Shown here one piece after another: positions 10,739 through 21,262 of a stretch of 64,000 bases of DNA. Source of the stretch: JAEUIG01 sp046349775 (GTDB lineage Bacteria; Planctomycetota; Planctomycetia; Planctomycetales; Planctomycetaceae); the NCBI GenBank assembly GCA_046349775.1, contig JAXMBS010000011.1, forward strand, positions 37,214 to 101,213, given 5' to 3'. The notes beneath the pieces were generated by a model. That model was not told the origin of the DNA. It did no database searches and saw only the letters and a list, made by a program, of their open reading frames with translations. The translations under genes were made by a program, and so were the position numbers. How positions within the stretch are numbered: the stretch's first letter is position 1; each line of letters begins with the position of its first letter.

Positions 10739-11857
10739 ATGCAGGCCTTGATCGCGAGTGATGACGCGTCGACAGCAGAGCGGCTGCGCACCGCGCTGGC
10801 AGCGCATCGCATCGATTGTCCGCTGTCGCGGGTCGTCTCGCTGGATGCCGCCCCGGCCGTCGCTGCGACCGGGGGGATCGACCTGGTCCTGCTCGTGGTT
10901 TCAGTGGACATCGATCGGGCGGTGCAGATCCTGCAGGAATTGCGGAAACGGACCAAGGCCTCGCTGATCGTGATCGGCGCGGCGCGTGATCCCAATGTCA
11001 TCCTGAAGATTGTGCACACCGGACCGGACGATTACCTCGATATTGAGGACGATCTGGGGGTGCAGCTGCAGCGAACGCTGGACCGCCGGAGGACGTCGCA
11101 ACCCGCGGGAAAGGACGAGGGGAAGCTGGTCACGTTCGTGTCGCACAGCGGCGGGAGCGGCTGCAGTTTCCTCGCGACGAACCTGGCCGTGACGCTGGCG
11201 CGGCTGCACGGGAAGTGCGCCCTGTGCGACTTCAACCTCCGCCGCGGCGACCTGTCCGCACTGCTGAATCTGAAACCGCGCTACTCCATCAGTGATCTGT
11301 CGCGGAACGTCGCGCGGTTGGACCAGGGAATGCTCGAGCAGAGCCTGCTGCAACACGACTCCGGCGTGCAACTGCTGGCGGCGCCGGCGTCGCTGGCGGA
11401 CGTGCATCCGATCACGTCGGACGTCGCCACGCAATTGTTGCGGTTGCTGCGAGCCAGCTTCCCATTTGTGGTCGGCGACCTCGAAGACTTTTTCCATGCA
11501 GAGCAGATTCAACTGCTGCGTGCCAGCAGCGCGGTCTGTTTCGTACTGCGGCTGGATTTCACGGCGCTGCGGAACGCGCGGCGCACCCTGGATTACCTTG
11601 AGCGGGAAGGACTGGATCTCTCCCGCGTGCATATCGTGGTCAACCAGTACGGCCGCCACAAAGAACTGACCGTCGGTCAGGCGCAGAAGGTGCTCTCGAG
11701 GAAAGTCTCGCTGTTCGTGCCGTACGACCAAAAAACCGTCGTCTCTTCATTGAACCGGGGTGTGCCGGTCGCCTGGGAAACGCCGAAGTCGAAGATTGCG
11801 CAGGCCATTGAGCGGATCGCCGAGAAAATCGCATTGTCGGAGCCGGTTGCCGTTTAG
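10739..11857 (+). CDS. tadZ: TadZ/CpaE-like Tad pilus localisation ATPase
   Basis: A 372-residue protein with an N-terminal receiver-like pseudo-domain (MQALIASDDASTAERLRTAL) and a MinD/ParA-type ATPase domain. The P-loop reads SHSGGSGCSFLATNLA: the Walker A lysine of KGGxGKS/T is replaced, as in some CpaE/TadZ proteins (established for the family). Other features are CDFNLRRGDLSALLNL and the C-terminal NQYGRHKELTVGQAQKVL. TadZ places the Tad secretion machine at the cell pole. The start was taken as the ATG at 10739, because the 103 codons upstream in frame look non-coding. First gene of the Tad operon; tadA follows after 66 nt. Confidence 0.9.
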   Translation: MQALIASDDASTAERLRTALAAHRIDCPLSRVVSLDAAPAVAATGGIDLVLLVVSVDIDRAVQILQELRKRTKASLIVIGAARDPNVILKIVHTGPDDYLDIEDDLGVQLQRTLDRRRTSQPAGKDEGKLVTFVSHSGGSGCSFLATNLAVTLARLHGKCALCDFNLRRGDLSALLNLKPRYSISDLSRNVARLDQGMLEQSLLQHDSGVQLLAAPASLADVHPITSDVATQLLRLLRASFPFVVGDLEDFFHAEQIQLLRASSAVCFVLRLDFTALRNARRTLDYLEREGLDLSRVHIVVNQYGRHKELTVGQAQKVLSRKVSLFVPYDQKTVVSSLNRGVPVAWETPKSKIAQAIERIAEKIALSEPVAV

Positions 11858-11923
11858 ACGGACGCACGCAGAACGCAGACATCGGGTCACTGACACCGCG
11901 GACATGGCCGCAAGGGAAATCGC

Positions 11924-13293
<1,370 letters not shown>

Positions 13294-13297
<4 letters not shown>

Positions 13298-14247
13298 ACC
13301 TCCTGTCTGCGCCGATGTTGACCGGGGCCGCCGTGGTTGCCGGCACCGCCACGCTGTGGCTGGTCGTCCATGAGCTGTTTCTGCGCTATCGGAGCGACGT
13401 CCACGCCCGGCTGGCGGACGAATTCGGCGACGGCCAGCAGCGTTCGGCCCGGACGGTCCTGTTCAAAGACCTCAGTCGCCTGGCCAACGAAGTCGAGTCG
13501 GCCAACGGCGGTCTCTGGGTACGGTGGGAACTGATCGTCGAACAGGCGGCCGTCGCATACAGCCTGCGGCAAATGCTGCTGGCCTCAATCATCGCCGGTC
13601 TCGTGCCGGCGATTGCTGTTGTACTGACATGGAAATCCGCGCCGTCCGCAGTGGTCACTTTGCTGACCTGCATGACTCTGCCGGCGCTGTACACGCTCTG
13701 GCGGCGGGCACAGCGGATTGAAACCCTCCGACGGCAACTGCCCGACGCGTTCGACATCATGAGCCGGTCCATCCGCGCCGGACAGACGGTGATGCGTGCC
13801 TTCCAGGTTGTGGCCGACGATTTCGATCCACCGCTGGGGGAGGAGTTCGCCTGGTGTTACGAGCAGCAGAAGCTCGGGTTGCCGTTGGATGTCGCCCTGC
13901 GGGACCTCGCTCGCCGCACAGGTGTGCCGGAGCTGCAGATGCTGATCGTGGCCCTGCTGGTGCAACGACAGTCTGGCGGAAGTCCGGTCGAGTTACTCGA
14001 GAATCTGGCATTGGTCGTCCGCAAGCGCAACAAGCTGCGCGAGAAGGTCAAAGCCTTGACAGCCGAAGGCCGCATGCAGGCGATGGTGCTGCTCTGCATT
14101 CCGCCGGTGGTCCTGGCGGCCGTGTCGTTCACGAATCCCGATTACATCGCGCCGCTGTGGACGCAGCGGTGGCTGCTGGCAGCCATGGCATTTTCGGAAC
14201 TGCTCGGCGCGTTGTGGATACGCAAGATCATTTCGTTCCGTTACTGA
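13294..14247 (+). CDS. tadB: TadB inner-membrane platform protein
   Basis: Type II secretion F-domain protein of 317 residues forming half of the Tad inner-membrane platform. Two hydrophobic segments at the N-terminal half (LLASIIAGLVPAIAVVLTW) and a C-terminal pair (AMVLLCIPPVVLAAVSF) flank the cytoplasmic T2SSF domain (LPDAFDIMSRSIRAGQTVMRAFQVVADDF, GLPLDVALRDLARRT). It shares ATGA with tadA, and tadC starts 11 nt after its stop. Confidence 0.92.
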
Positions 14248-14258
14248 GGCCCATCAAG

Positions 14259-15224
14259 ATGGAACCGCTCAGTCCCCGCGCCGTCATGATCATCATGTTC
14301 GCCTCGGTCACGATGTTGACCGTGGTGGTCGGGCTGTTGCTGCTGGGACGGGACGCCGAAGTCGAGCAGCGGCTGGGCGACCTGGCCGATCCGCAGCGTG
14401 CGCTGTTGCGTCGGCGGGCTCCCTCGCAGCGGCGCGTCGGCCGCTCGCTGCAGGCGCTTCTGGCGAATGTCGGAGTTCGGCTCATGCCGACGGCGAACAC
14501 GTCGCACGGCCAGTTGCAGGAACAGTTCGTCAGCGCGGGAATCTATAGCCCGTCCGCTCCGTACGCATTTGCGACCATACGCTTCATCTGCGGTTTGATT
14601 CTGCCGGCGATCGTGCTGATGGCCGGCAATCTGGAGTTTGTGGAGTTCTGGCGCGGGCTGGCCGCCGGATGCGTACTCGGGGTGCTGGGCATGCTTGGCC
14701 CGGGAATCTGGCTGCGTTCTCGGATCGCCCGGCGGCAGATGCTGCTGCGAACGTCGTTGCCTGATTTCCTGGACCTGACTGTGACGTGCCTGGAAGCCGG
14801 TCAAAGCTTCGAGGCGGCGTTGCAGCGCGTAACCGATGAACTCCGGACCGCTCATCCGGTGCTGGCGCTCGAGCTGACAATCGTGCAGCGTGAACTGGCG
14901 CTGGGAGCGACACCGTTCCGGGCGATTCGCAATTTTTCCGAACGCTCGCGACTCGACGTCGTGCGCACGCTTGCGACCTTTGTCGATCAAGCACAGAAGT
15001 TCGGCAGCAGCATGGTGGAATCGCTGCGTACACACGCCGAGATGCTCCGCGAAATGCGCGAGCAACGCGCTGAAGAACTGGCGCAAAAGGCGGCCGTCAA
15101 GATTCTGCTGCCGACGATGTTCTTCATCTTCCCGCCGATTCTGGTGACGCTGGCCGGCCCGGCCGTCATTGAATTCCAGCAAAAGCTGTGCGCCGACGAC
15201 ATCCGTGACGTTCGCTCGGAGTGA
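14259..15224 (+). CDS. tadC: TadC inner-membrane platform protein
   Basis: Second T2SSF-domain platform subunit, about 321 residues. It has an N-terminal helix (VMIIMFASVTMLTVVVGLLLLG), a central hydrophobic hairpin near residues 110-155, and the family motif LPDFLDLTVTCLEAGQSFEAALQRVTDEL. The C-terminal membrane segment (ILLPTMFFIFPPILVTLAGP) is typical of TadC. The ATG at 14259 was chosen because it lies just after tadB and gives the family length. A longer in-frame extension upstream overlaps tadB and is spurious. Confidence 0.92.
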   Translation: MEPLSPRAVMIIMFASVTMLTVVVGLLLLGRDAEVEQRLGDLADPQRALLRRRAPSQRRVGRSLQALLANVGVRLMPTANTSHGQLQEQFVSAGIYSPSAPYAFATIRFICGLILPAIVLMAGNLEFVEFWRGLAAGCVLGVLGMLGPGIWLRSRIARRQMLLRTSLPDFLDLTVTCLEAGQSFEAALQRVTDELRTAHPVLALELTIVQRELALGATPFRAIRNFSERSRLDVVRTLATFVDQAQKFGSSMVESLRTHAEMLREMREQRAEELAQKAAVKILLPTMFFIFPPILVTLAGPAVIEFQQKLCADDIRDVRSE

Positions 15225-15232
15225 GACCGCCG

Positions 15233-15679
15233 ATGACACGACAAGCCAGAAACCAGCGGCGACTCTCCCGCTTCGGCACGCGCGCGGGCACGACGGCCGT
15301 GGAACTGGTCTGCGTTCTGCCTGTGCTGGTGGGACTGATTCTCGGCGCTGCGGACCTGGGCCGGTCTGCGAATTACGACAACGTGCTATCCAACGTGGCG
15401 CGGGTGGGTGCCGAGTACGGCGCCACGCATCGCCGCACGCGGCGCAATGCCGACCAGTGGGAGCAGCGGCTGATCGTCGCGGCGACCGAGGAAGCGATGC
15501 ACTTGCCGCATTTCGATGCGAGTCTGCTGACCCTCACCGTCACCACGACGACCGAAGCGGACGGCAGGCTGCGGGTGCAGGTGACGGCTGCCTACCCCTT
15601 TGAGACGGTCGTGCACTGGCCCGGCTTTCCAACGGACATTCCGCTCGCTTCGTCCGTGTCGTTTGTGGAGTACCGCTAA
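15233..15679 (+). CDS. tadE: TadE-like pseudopilin
   Basis: About 148 residues. It has a basic N-terminus, then GTTAVELVCVLPVLVGLILGAADLGRS, the TadE signature: a glycine before a hydrophobic helix with a glutamate at position 5 of the mature protein, as in prepilins. The remainder is an extracytoplasmic domain. ATG 15233 is preferred over the in-frame GTG at 15221 that overlaps the tadC stop. Its TAA overlaps the next ATG by one base (15679). Confidence 0.85.
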   Translation: MTRQARNQRRLSRFGTRAGTTAVELVCVLPVLVGLILGAADLGRSANYDNVLSNVARVGAEYGATHRRTRRNADQWEQRLIVAATEEAMHLPHFDASLLTLTVTTTTEADGRLRVQVTAAYPFETVVHWPGFPTDIPLASSVSFVEYR

Positions 15680-16167
15680 TGCACGCACGCCGATCATTGA
15701 CGGATCGACAGCCGTGCGGCCGGCGCGGTCGCGCAACCCGGTACGGGGCCGCAGTGCTGGAAGGAGTGATCGTCCTCACGGTGTTTCTGACGATGGTCTT
15801 CGCTCTGTTCGATCTGGGTCTCGCGGCGCTGCGCCAGAACGCGCTCGCCGAGGGAGCACGGCGTCTTGCGCGCGAAGCAATCGTTCACGGAGATCTCGCC
15901 GGTCCGCAACGAACGTCGTGGGGCCCGGCACAATTCACGGGGACCGCCGCCGACGCCTCGGAAATCGGCAGGGCGATCCGCCCGGCTCTCGTGACGCTCA
16001 ATCCCGCCGATGTTCAGGTCCAGATCACCTGGCCTGACAACGACAACAGCAGCGGCGATCGCGTGTCGATAAGGGTCGCGTGCGCGCATCGCACAATTCT
16101 GCCGCGTCTGTTCGGTTCCTCGACGTTGCAGTTGCGGGCCGAGTCGACGATGCGGATCGATCATTGA
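15679..16167 (+). CDS. second TadE/TadF-like pseudopilin
   Basis: A 162-residue TadE-family paralogue with the same layout: a basic leader, then GAAVLEGVIVLTVFLTMVFALFDLGLAALRQNALAEGARRLAREA, a pseudopilin helix with glutamate. The extracytoplasmic domain is of unknown structure. It overlaps the preceding gene by one base and is followed eight bases later by the tadG-like gene, so the three surface subunits are co-translated. It may act as a minor pseudopilin priming pilus assembly. Confidence 0.8.
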   Translation: MHARRSLTDRQPCGRRGRATRYGAAVLEGVIVLTVFLTMVFALFDLGLAALRQNALAEGARRLAREAIVHGDLAGPQRTSWGPAQFTGTAADASEIGRAIRPALVTLNPADVQVQITWPDNDNSSGDRVSIRVACAHRTILPRLFGSSTLQLRAESTMRIDH

Positions 16168-16175
16168 GGTGGCAG

Positions 16176-17672
16176 ATGCAGTCCAGTCGTAACTTCAGCA
16201 TGAATCTCGCCGACGCGTCGGCGTCGCGCCACGGCAAGGTGCTGGTGCTGTTCGCAGTCCTGTTGCCGGCGATGCTGGCCGTCGTCGGCCTGGTCCTGGA
16301 CGGCGGCATTCTGCAGGACACGTATCGACGGACGCAACACGTGGCTGACGCCGCCGCTACGGCGGCGGCGGGTAAGCTCAGAGACGGTCGCCCGGTGGCG
16401 GACGCCGTTGATGAAGCCCGCCGCGTCGTCATGACTCTGAATGGTCACACGGCAGCGACGGTGAACGTGAAATCACCCCCTCAGAGCGGGAACTACAGTG
16501 GCGACCGCGATGCCGTCGAAGTCGAACTCCTGGAATCGGCCGACACACATTTCTACGGGTTCGTGGGAGGATCGCAGGCGGTGAGCGTGCACACGCGCGC
16601 GGTGGCCGGCATCCGGCCGACGACGGCCCGCTCAGCGATCGTCGTGCTCGATCCGGATCCACCGGCGCTGTCGGTGCCGCCCCTGCCCGCAATTCTTCCG
16701 GCTTTGCCGGCGCTCGTGGGTGGATTGGAAATCGAAGGCGCGGGCACGGTGCTGGTCGACGGCGCTGTCGTCGTGAACACCGAGTGGGGCGGATTCGATG
16801 AAAACAACGAACCCACCGGCGATGACAATCCGCCCCCCTACGGCATTGCGTCCCTCAACTTGCTGACCGCGCGGCGGCTCCGGGCCCGAGATATCCGCGT
16901 GGTCGGAGGCGTTGATGATCCCGATGCCTACGGTAACTTCACGTCCGGAAAGCCGAGCCCACTCAAGGCCGGCAAGCTCCCGATGCCCGATCCATTCAGC
17001 GCATTGCCCGTGCCGTTTGTTCTGGCAGATCCATCGAATGTGAATCCCGCCAATCGAGGCGGGGTCAGCGTTTCCGGGTTGCCGATCGGGCCGGTCCAGC
17101 AGGTCCATCCGGGAGTCTACGACTGGCTCGAAATCCTCTCCGGCCGCGCGTTTTTGCATCCCGGGATCTACATCATTCGCGGCGTCAATCCGGCCACTCA
17201 ACTGGCGCTCAACATCCTGGCTGCCGAGGTCGTCGGCGACGGGGTGATGTTCTACATCACAGACTCCTCCGGCTATTCGGCGATTTCCGGTACTCCGGAT
17301 TCGGGAGACGGCGAGACGCAGCCCGCTGCGCCGGGCGCATTGACGCTGTTGCCCAGTGCAGTGATCAATCTCACGGTCCCCGGCTCCCGGCTCACGGGGA
17401 TCAGCGATTCGAGCAGTCCGTACGACGGCATGCTGCTGTTCCAGCGGCGAATGGATCGACGACCGGTGGCGATCGTCACCGGCATCCTGGGCTCATCGCG
17501 CGTCAGCGGAACCGTCTACGCGAAATGGGGGCACGTGATTCTGGCCTCCAGCGGGACAGTGGAGACGGCCGTCGTCGCGGGGACCGTGCGGATCGTCGCC
17601 GTGCTCCCCACGACCATCGCGCCGACGCGTCTGTTGCTGCCGCCGGCCGAGGATGTGTACCTGCTGGAATAA
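16176..17672 (+). CDS. TadG-like protein with a long extracytoplasmic domain
   Basis: A 498-residue protein starting after a GAGGTGG ribosome-binding site (16166-16172). The N-terminus carries a TadE/TadG-like helix (GKVLVLFAVLLPAMLAVVGLVLDGG) followed by DTYRRTQHVADAAATAAA, the classical Flp-pilus TadG start. The remaining 400 residues are Gly/Pro/Val-rich (LEIEGAGTVLVDGAVVV; HPGIYIIRGV; LTGISDSSSPYDGMLLFQ) and look like a beta-helix or autotransporter-like fold rather than the von Willebrand A domain of classical TadG. Last gene of the operon. It probably anchors the pilus to the envelope. Confidence 0.75.
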   Translation: MQSSRNFSMNLADASASRHGKVLVLFAVLLPAMLAVVGLVLDGGILQDTYRRTQHVADAAATAAAGKLRDGRPVADAVDEARRVVMTLNGHTAATVNVKSPPQSGNYSGDRDAVEVELLESADTHFYGFVGGSQAVSVHTRAVAGIRPTTARSAIVVLDPDPPALSVPPLPAILPALPALVGGLEIEGAGTVLVDGAVVVNTEWGGFDENNEPTGDDNPPPYGIASLNLLTARRLRARDIRVVGGVDDPDAYGNFTSGKPSPLKAGKLPMPDPFSALPVPFVLADPSNVNPANRGGVSVSGLPIGPVQQVHPGVYDWLEILSGRAFLHPGIYIIRGVNPATQLALNILAAEVVGDGVMFYITDSSGYSAISGTPDSGDGETQPAAPGALTLLPSAVINLTVPGSRLTGISDSSSPYDGMLLFQRRMDRRPVAIVTGILGSSRVSGTVYAKWGHVILASSGTVETAVVAGTVRIVAVLPTTIAPTRLLLPPAEDVYLLE

Positions 17673-18075
17673 CCGACTGCGCAAGCAGTATAAAGCTTGC
17701 CTGTGCCAGCACGCGGGTTAGAGACGGCGGCCCTGTTGCGGGTCAAAGTCGACCGAACTTGTGGAGATTCACGAGTCGTTTGCCGGGACTGTTTGCGGAT
17801 GCCTGCGGCAGACGCCTGAGCCCAGGAGCTGATCTTGCTGGCGCGCTACCGCCGGCGCTGCTGCCGCCCGAGGGTCATGACGTCAGCGCGGATACAAGCA
17901 GGAGCGCGACTCGTGCGCCGGTGGCGACTTAGTACCGTCACGGCAGCCGGCCCGTTCCGTGAACCATTTTTAATCGACGTATGCCGTGGATTGCCGAAGA
18001 CCGCAAACACGTTAGATTCCGGCGGGAGGCGTCCGGGAACCAATGCCTCCGTTCCTTGAAGCGAGGGACTGCGGC
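17673..18075. other. intergenic region after the Tad operon
   Basis: 403 nt without a credible gene. It contains the putative promoter listed at 17991-18018. I see no tRNA, terminator-like hairpin with a T-run, or conserved repeat. Confidence 0.4.
17991..18018 (+). promoter_or_regulatory. possible sigma70-like promoter
   Basis: TTGCCG (17991-17996) and TAGATT (18013-18018) are spaced by 16 nt and end about 58 nt upstream of the small gene starting at 18076. Eye-based assignment. Confidence 0.35.
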
Positions 18076-18525
18076 ATGCAACGACGAACGAAACCGCTCA
18101 GCGCCAGACGGAGAGGCCGGTTGCTGCTGGCCGCCTTGGTCGCGGCCGTGGTGGTGGGGATAGCCGCTATCCTGATCTGGGTCCTCGGCCTCGGAGGCGC
18201 TGCGGCGCCGCAGACCAACGTCGCCCGAGAGATCGCCGATCGCTTTCTCAGCCAGATACAAACCGGCGATTTCAAGACGGCCTGGGAGTCGACGACGACC
18301 GACTTCAAGTCCGACGAGGGGCTGGCCTCCTTTACGGCCCACGCCAAGCAGCGAAAGTTTCTTAAACAGCCGATGGAATTTCAGGAGATGAAGGAGGTGC
18401 AGGTCTTTGGTTTGACCCGCTGGGAGTGCACGTACCGTCCGCCGTCGGCGTCGAGCACATTGGTCCGCGTCGTCATCGGCAACGAACAGAACCAGTGGCG
18501 CGTGGAGCAGCTCAAGTTCGAATGA
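18076..18525 (+). CDS. small membrane-anchored protein with DUF4878/NTF2-like domain
   Basis: A 149-residue protein. It has a basic N-terminus and one membrane helix (LLLAALVAAVVVGIAAILIWVLGL), then about 105 extracytoplasmic residues beginning REIADRFLSQIQTGDFKTAWESTTTDFK. That opening and the closing VRVVIGNEQNQWRVEQLKFE match the style of NTF2-like DUF4878/DUF3887 domains in lipoproteins. The start was taken as the ATG at 18076; an upstream in-frame ATG at 18043 would add 11 residues. It stands alone between the Tad operon and a DUF1501 gene, and no function is assigned. Confidence 0.65.
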   Translation: MQRRTKPLSARRRGRLLLAALVAAVVVGIAAILIWVLGLGGAAAPQTNVAREIADRFLSQIQTGDFKTAWESTTTDFKSDEGLASFTAHAKQRKFLKQPMEFQEMKEVQVFGLTRWECTYRPPSASSTLVRVVIGNEQNQWRVEQLKFE

Positions 18526-18776
18526 ACTCCGGGCGGGCGCGAATCCGCTCTGGCAACGGATCGACCTGAAGTGACATCTCGATCACCAGACGACTTGAGC
18601 CATCCCGGCGGTGCGATATACTGCAAGGATCAAGCAGGTTTGATGCGTTTGCGCGTCACCCTCCGCCAGACCGGAGGCGCGATCCCGATCGCGAGACTGT
18701 CGCCTGCAGGACGCCGGACATGCATCCTATTGGCAGTGATCGCCGGCTGCGACTCGCTGAGCGGGCGCCCCCTGCA

Positions 18777-20102
18777 ATGGTGGACGTCGGGTCGTTTACC
18801 GCCCGGACATGCAGCGGCGTCGGACGGCGCTCGTTTCTGAAACTCGGGGCGACGCTGCCGTTCCTGCCGTCTGCGGCAAGCGCGGCAACCCCTTCGCCGC
18901 GGGCAAAGTCAGTGCTGTTTGTCTTTCTGTGGGGCGCGCCGAGTCATCTCGACATGTGCGATCCGAAACCGGACGCGCCATTGGAATACAAAGGCCCCTT
19001 CGGCGTCATCGGCACGCGCATTCCCGGCGTGCATTTCACCGAATTGCTGCCGCAGGTGGCGCAGCGCAGCGATCGGTTTGCGCTGGTCCGCTCGCACGTG
19101 ACGACTGCGCCCGGACATCCCGATGCCGGAACAGTGGCGCTGACCGGCTTCGCCGAATCGCCGGCGCCGGTGCAGCCGAACTTTGGCGCGATTGTCGCCA
19201 AGCACGTGTCGCAACGGGCCGGTCCCCTGCCACCGTTTTTCTCCATCGCCAATGGTATTGTGATGGACGGCGCGCGGCGCATTGAAGGCTACGGCGGAGG
19301 CACGCTCGGCGGCCGGTACGATCCCTTCATGGTCGGAGCATCCGAGAAGGGGGAAGTCAGCGTGCCGGCGCTGCAACTTTTGGACGATCTCAACCCCGGA
19401 CGGATCGACGATCGCCGGCAACTGCAGAGTCAACTGGATCGCGTGCCGCGCACACTGGACGTCGGCGCGCTCGACGGCTGGCGGCGCACCTATGGCCGCG
19501 CTTACGAACTGCTCTCCGAGCCGGCCGCCCGGGCGGCGTTCGATCTGACGCAGGAATCGCACGCAACGCGTGCCCGCTACGGCCGCTCGGTGTTCGGCCA
19601 GAGCGCGCTGCTCGCGCGGCGGCTGGTTGAGGCCGGCGTGCCCTACATTCAGCTCAATTACAGCCGGCACGTCGAAGCCATCAATCCCGGCTTCGAGTTC
19701 GGCTGGGACACGCACATCTACAACTTCGAACTGCTGCAGGACCAGCATTGCCCGATCTTCGACCGGGCGTTCTCCGCACTGCTCGACGATCTGTACGATC
19801 GCGGCCTCGACGAGCACACGCTCGTCGTCTGCATGGGAGAGTTCGGCCGGACGCCAAAGATCAGCCACCGCGCCGCGCGCGATCACTGGCCGCAGTGCTA
19901 CTTCTCGATCTGGTCCGGAGCGGGGATTGCAGGGGGCCGGGTGATCGGCCAGAGCGACAGGCTGGGCGAGCATCCCGTCACTTCGCCGATTTCGCCGCTG
20001 ATGGTCGGCACGACGATCGCCCACCTCGCCGGAGTCGACACCCAGGCTCGGGCCGAAATGCGCGTCCTCGACGGGGGCCAGGTGATCGAGGGGCTGGTGT
20101 GA
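18777..20102 (+). CDS. DUF1501 family protein
   Basis: An intact DUF1501 protein of about 441 residues. It has a twin-arginine signal (RRSFLKLGATLPFLPSAASA), then LFVFLWGAPSHLDMCDPKP, VRSHVTTAPGHPDAGTVALTG, EAGVPYIQLNYS, and the C-terminal VCMGEFGRTPKISHRAARDHWP. These are the metal-site-like motifs of the alkaline-phosphatase-like fold. ATG 18777 gives a normal leader; an in-frame start at 18720 is possible. GTGTGA couples it to the next gene, a TolB-like propeller. Unlike the first DUF1501 gene, no DUF1549/DUF1553 partner is adjacent. The substrate is unknown. Confidence 0.9.
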   Translation: MVDVGSFTARTCSGVGRRSFLKLGATLPFLPSAASAATPSPRAKSVLFVFLWGAPSHLDMCDPKPDAPLEYKGPFGVIGTRIPGVHFTELLPQVAQRSDRFALVRSHVTTAPGHPDAGTVALTGFAESPAPVQPNFGAIVAKHVSQRAGPLPPFFSIANGIVMDGARRIEGYGGGTLGGRYDPFMVGASEKGEVSVPALQLLDDLNPGRIDDRRQLQSQLDRVPRTLDVGALDGWRRTYGRAYELLSEPAARAAFDLTQESHATRARYGRSVFGQSALLARRLVEAGVPYIQLNYSRHVEAINPGFEFGWDTHIYNFELLQDQHCPIFDRAFSALLDDLYDRGLDEHTLVVCMGEFGRTPKISHRAARDHWPQCYFSIWSGAGIAGGRVIGQSDRLGEHPVTSPISPLMVGTTIAHLAGVDTQARAEMRVLDGGQVIEGLV

Positions 20103-21147
20103 ATCGCTCGTTGTGCAGTGCCGTGATTGCCGGTGCATTGGCGCAGCTCGCAGGCGGGCTGGCCGCGGGCGAACCGACGCGGCTGACTCACGACGGCCGA
20201 CAGAAATACACACCGGTGTTCTGCAACGACGGCAAGCAGATTGTATTTGTCGACCTGGAGACGCCATCGCTGCTGCGGCTGAAACGGTTGCGGCTGGCCG
20301 ACAGTCAGGTCGAGCCGCTGCATCCCGAAGTCACAACGTCTGAATTCGAACCGGCGTGGGCCCGCAATGCGAATGTATACGCCTATGCGCACACGCGCGG
20401 GACACTGAGCGTGAGCGTCATCATACGCGGCGAGGAGGGCCGCCAGGCGGAGGTGCTTCCCGGCGGCGGCTTTGACGGCCTGCGCAGTCCGGCGGTGTCG
20501 TCCGACGGTTCGCGCGTCCTCGCGCACTCCGACGCCGCGGACGGCAGCAGGTGTTCTCTGTCACTCCCGAGGGAAAAGACGAACGCCCGTTGACTGATTC
20601 CGCCGGCAACAATAACTGGCCGGACTTCAGCCCGGACGGCCGACAGATCGTCTTTGCTTCATCTCGCACCGGCAACTACGAGATCTGCGTGATGAATGCT
20701 GACGGCGCCAACGTCCGCCAACTCACCGACAGCCCGCTGCAGGATATCCGTCCCCGATTCTCGCCCGACGGCCAGCGCATTGCCTTTACGAGCCACCGCG
20801 ACGGGAACGCCGAACTGTACGTCATCAATCCGGATGGAACCGGCGAGAGGCGCATCACGGCTCACGACGAGCGCGACGACTATCCGGCGTGGCACCCGAA
20901 CGGCAAGCAGATCGTTGCCGTCTGCGAGCGCGACGGCGAGTTCGATCTGTATCTGATCGAAGTTCAGAATCGGGAGGGCGAGGCTCCTGCCGAGCCGGAG
21001 CCAGGAAAGCCCTGTGCTACTAACGATCAGAGGTTTGTTTTCTTGCGCAAGATTTTCCCCGCCACCAATCAAAATCACGAGCGGTTTTGGGCCACCGAGA
21101 TCACCGAGGACACTGAGACGAAGAACCCTCTATTGAATACTCGGTGA
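20099..21147 (+). CDS. TolB-like beta-propeller (PD40) protein, one frameshift
   Basis: Starts at the GTG overlapping the DUF1501 stop; residues SLCSAVIAGALAQLAGGLAAG form a signal peptide. PD40 blades follow: YTPVFCNDGKQIVFVD, then after a shift near 20545, NWPDFSPDGRQIVFASSRTGNYEICVMNADG, RPRFSPDGQRIAFTSHRDGNAELYVINPDG and YPAWHPNGKQIVAV, each resembling TolB WD-like repeats. It is probably periplasmic and binding-type. From about 20968 to the stop the protein tail (REGEAPAEPEPG and ITEDTE) is encoded by two intergenic-type repeats and is not native; the original stop has been displaced. Confidence 0.8.
20968..21003 (+). repeat. planctomycete GEAPAEP-type GC-rich repeat
   Basis: The stretch around GGGAGGGCGAGGCTCCTGCC and GAGCCGGAGCC is read as REGEAPAEPEP. 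Peptides of this type recur at the ends of many unrelated planctomycete proteins, from memory of that phylum's annotation, indicating a dispersed DNA repeat rather than a protein domain. Confidence 0.5.
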
Positions 21148-21172
21148 CCTCTTCTGTGACCTCAATGGCAGA
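21085..21172. repeat. foldback repeat of the CACGGA class
   Basis: The left arm GCCACCGAGATCACCGAGG faces a right arm that, reverse-complemented, reads GCCATTGAGGTCACAGAAGA. The TCACCGAG/CTCGGTGA core is perfect. Same class as the element at 63153-63268. The left arm is translated as the tail of the TolB-like protein. Confidence 0.5.
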
Positions 21173-21262
21173 CCCTTCTTTGGTCGCAGTCGTAGGCCAC
21201 GCTGGGCTTATCGTGGCTCCCCCGGGGCATCGGGATCACCCTCCGATGGAACGTATTCTCGC

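Noticed and set aside
18909..20267. 452-codon minus-strand frame across the second DUF1501 gene
   Set aside because: Shadow of the DUF1501 reading frame; Arg/Gln/His-rich with no domain.
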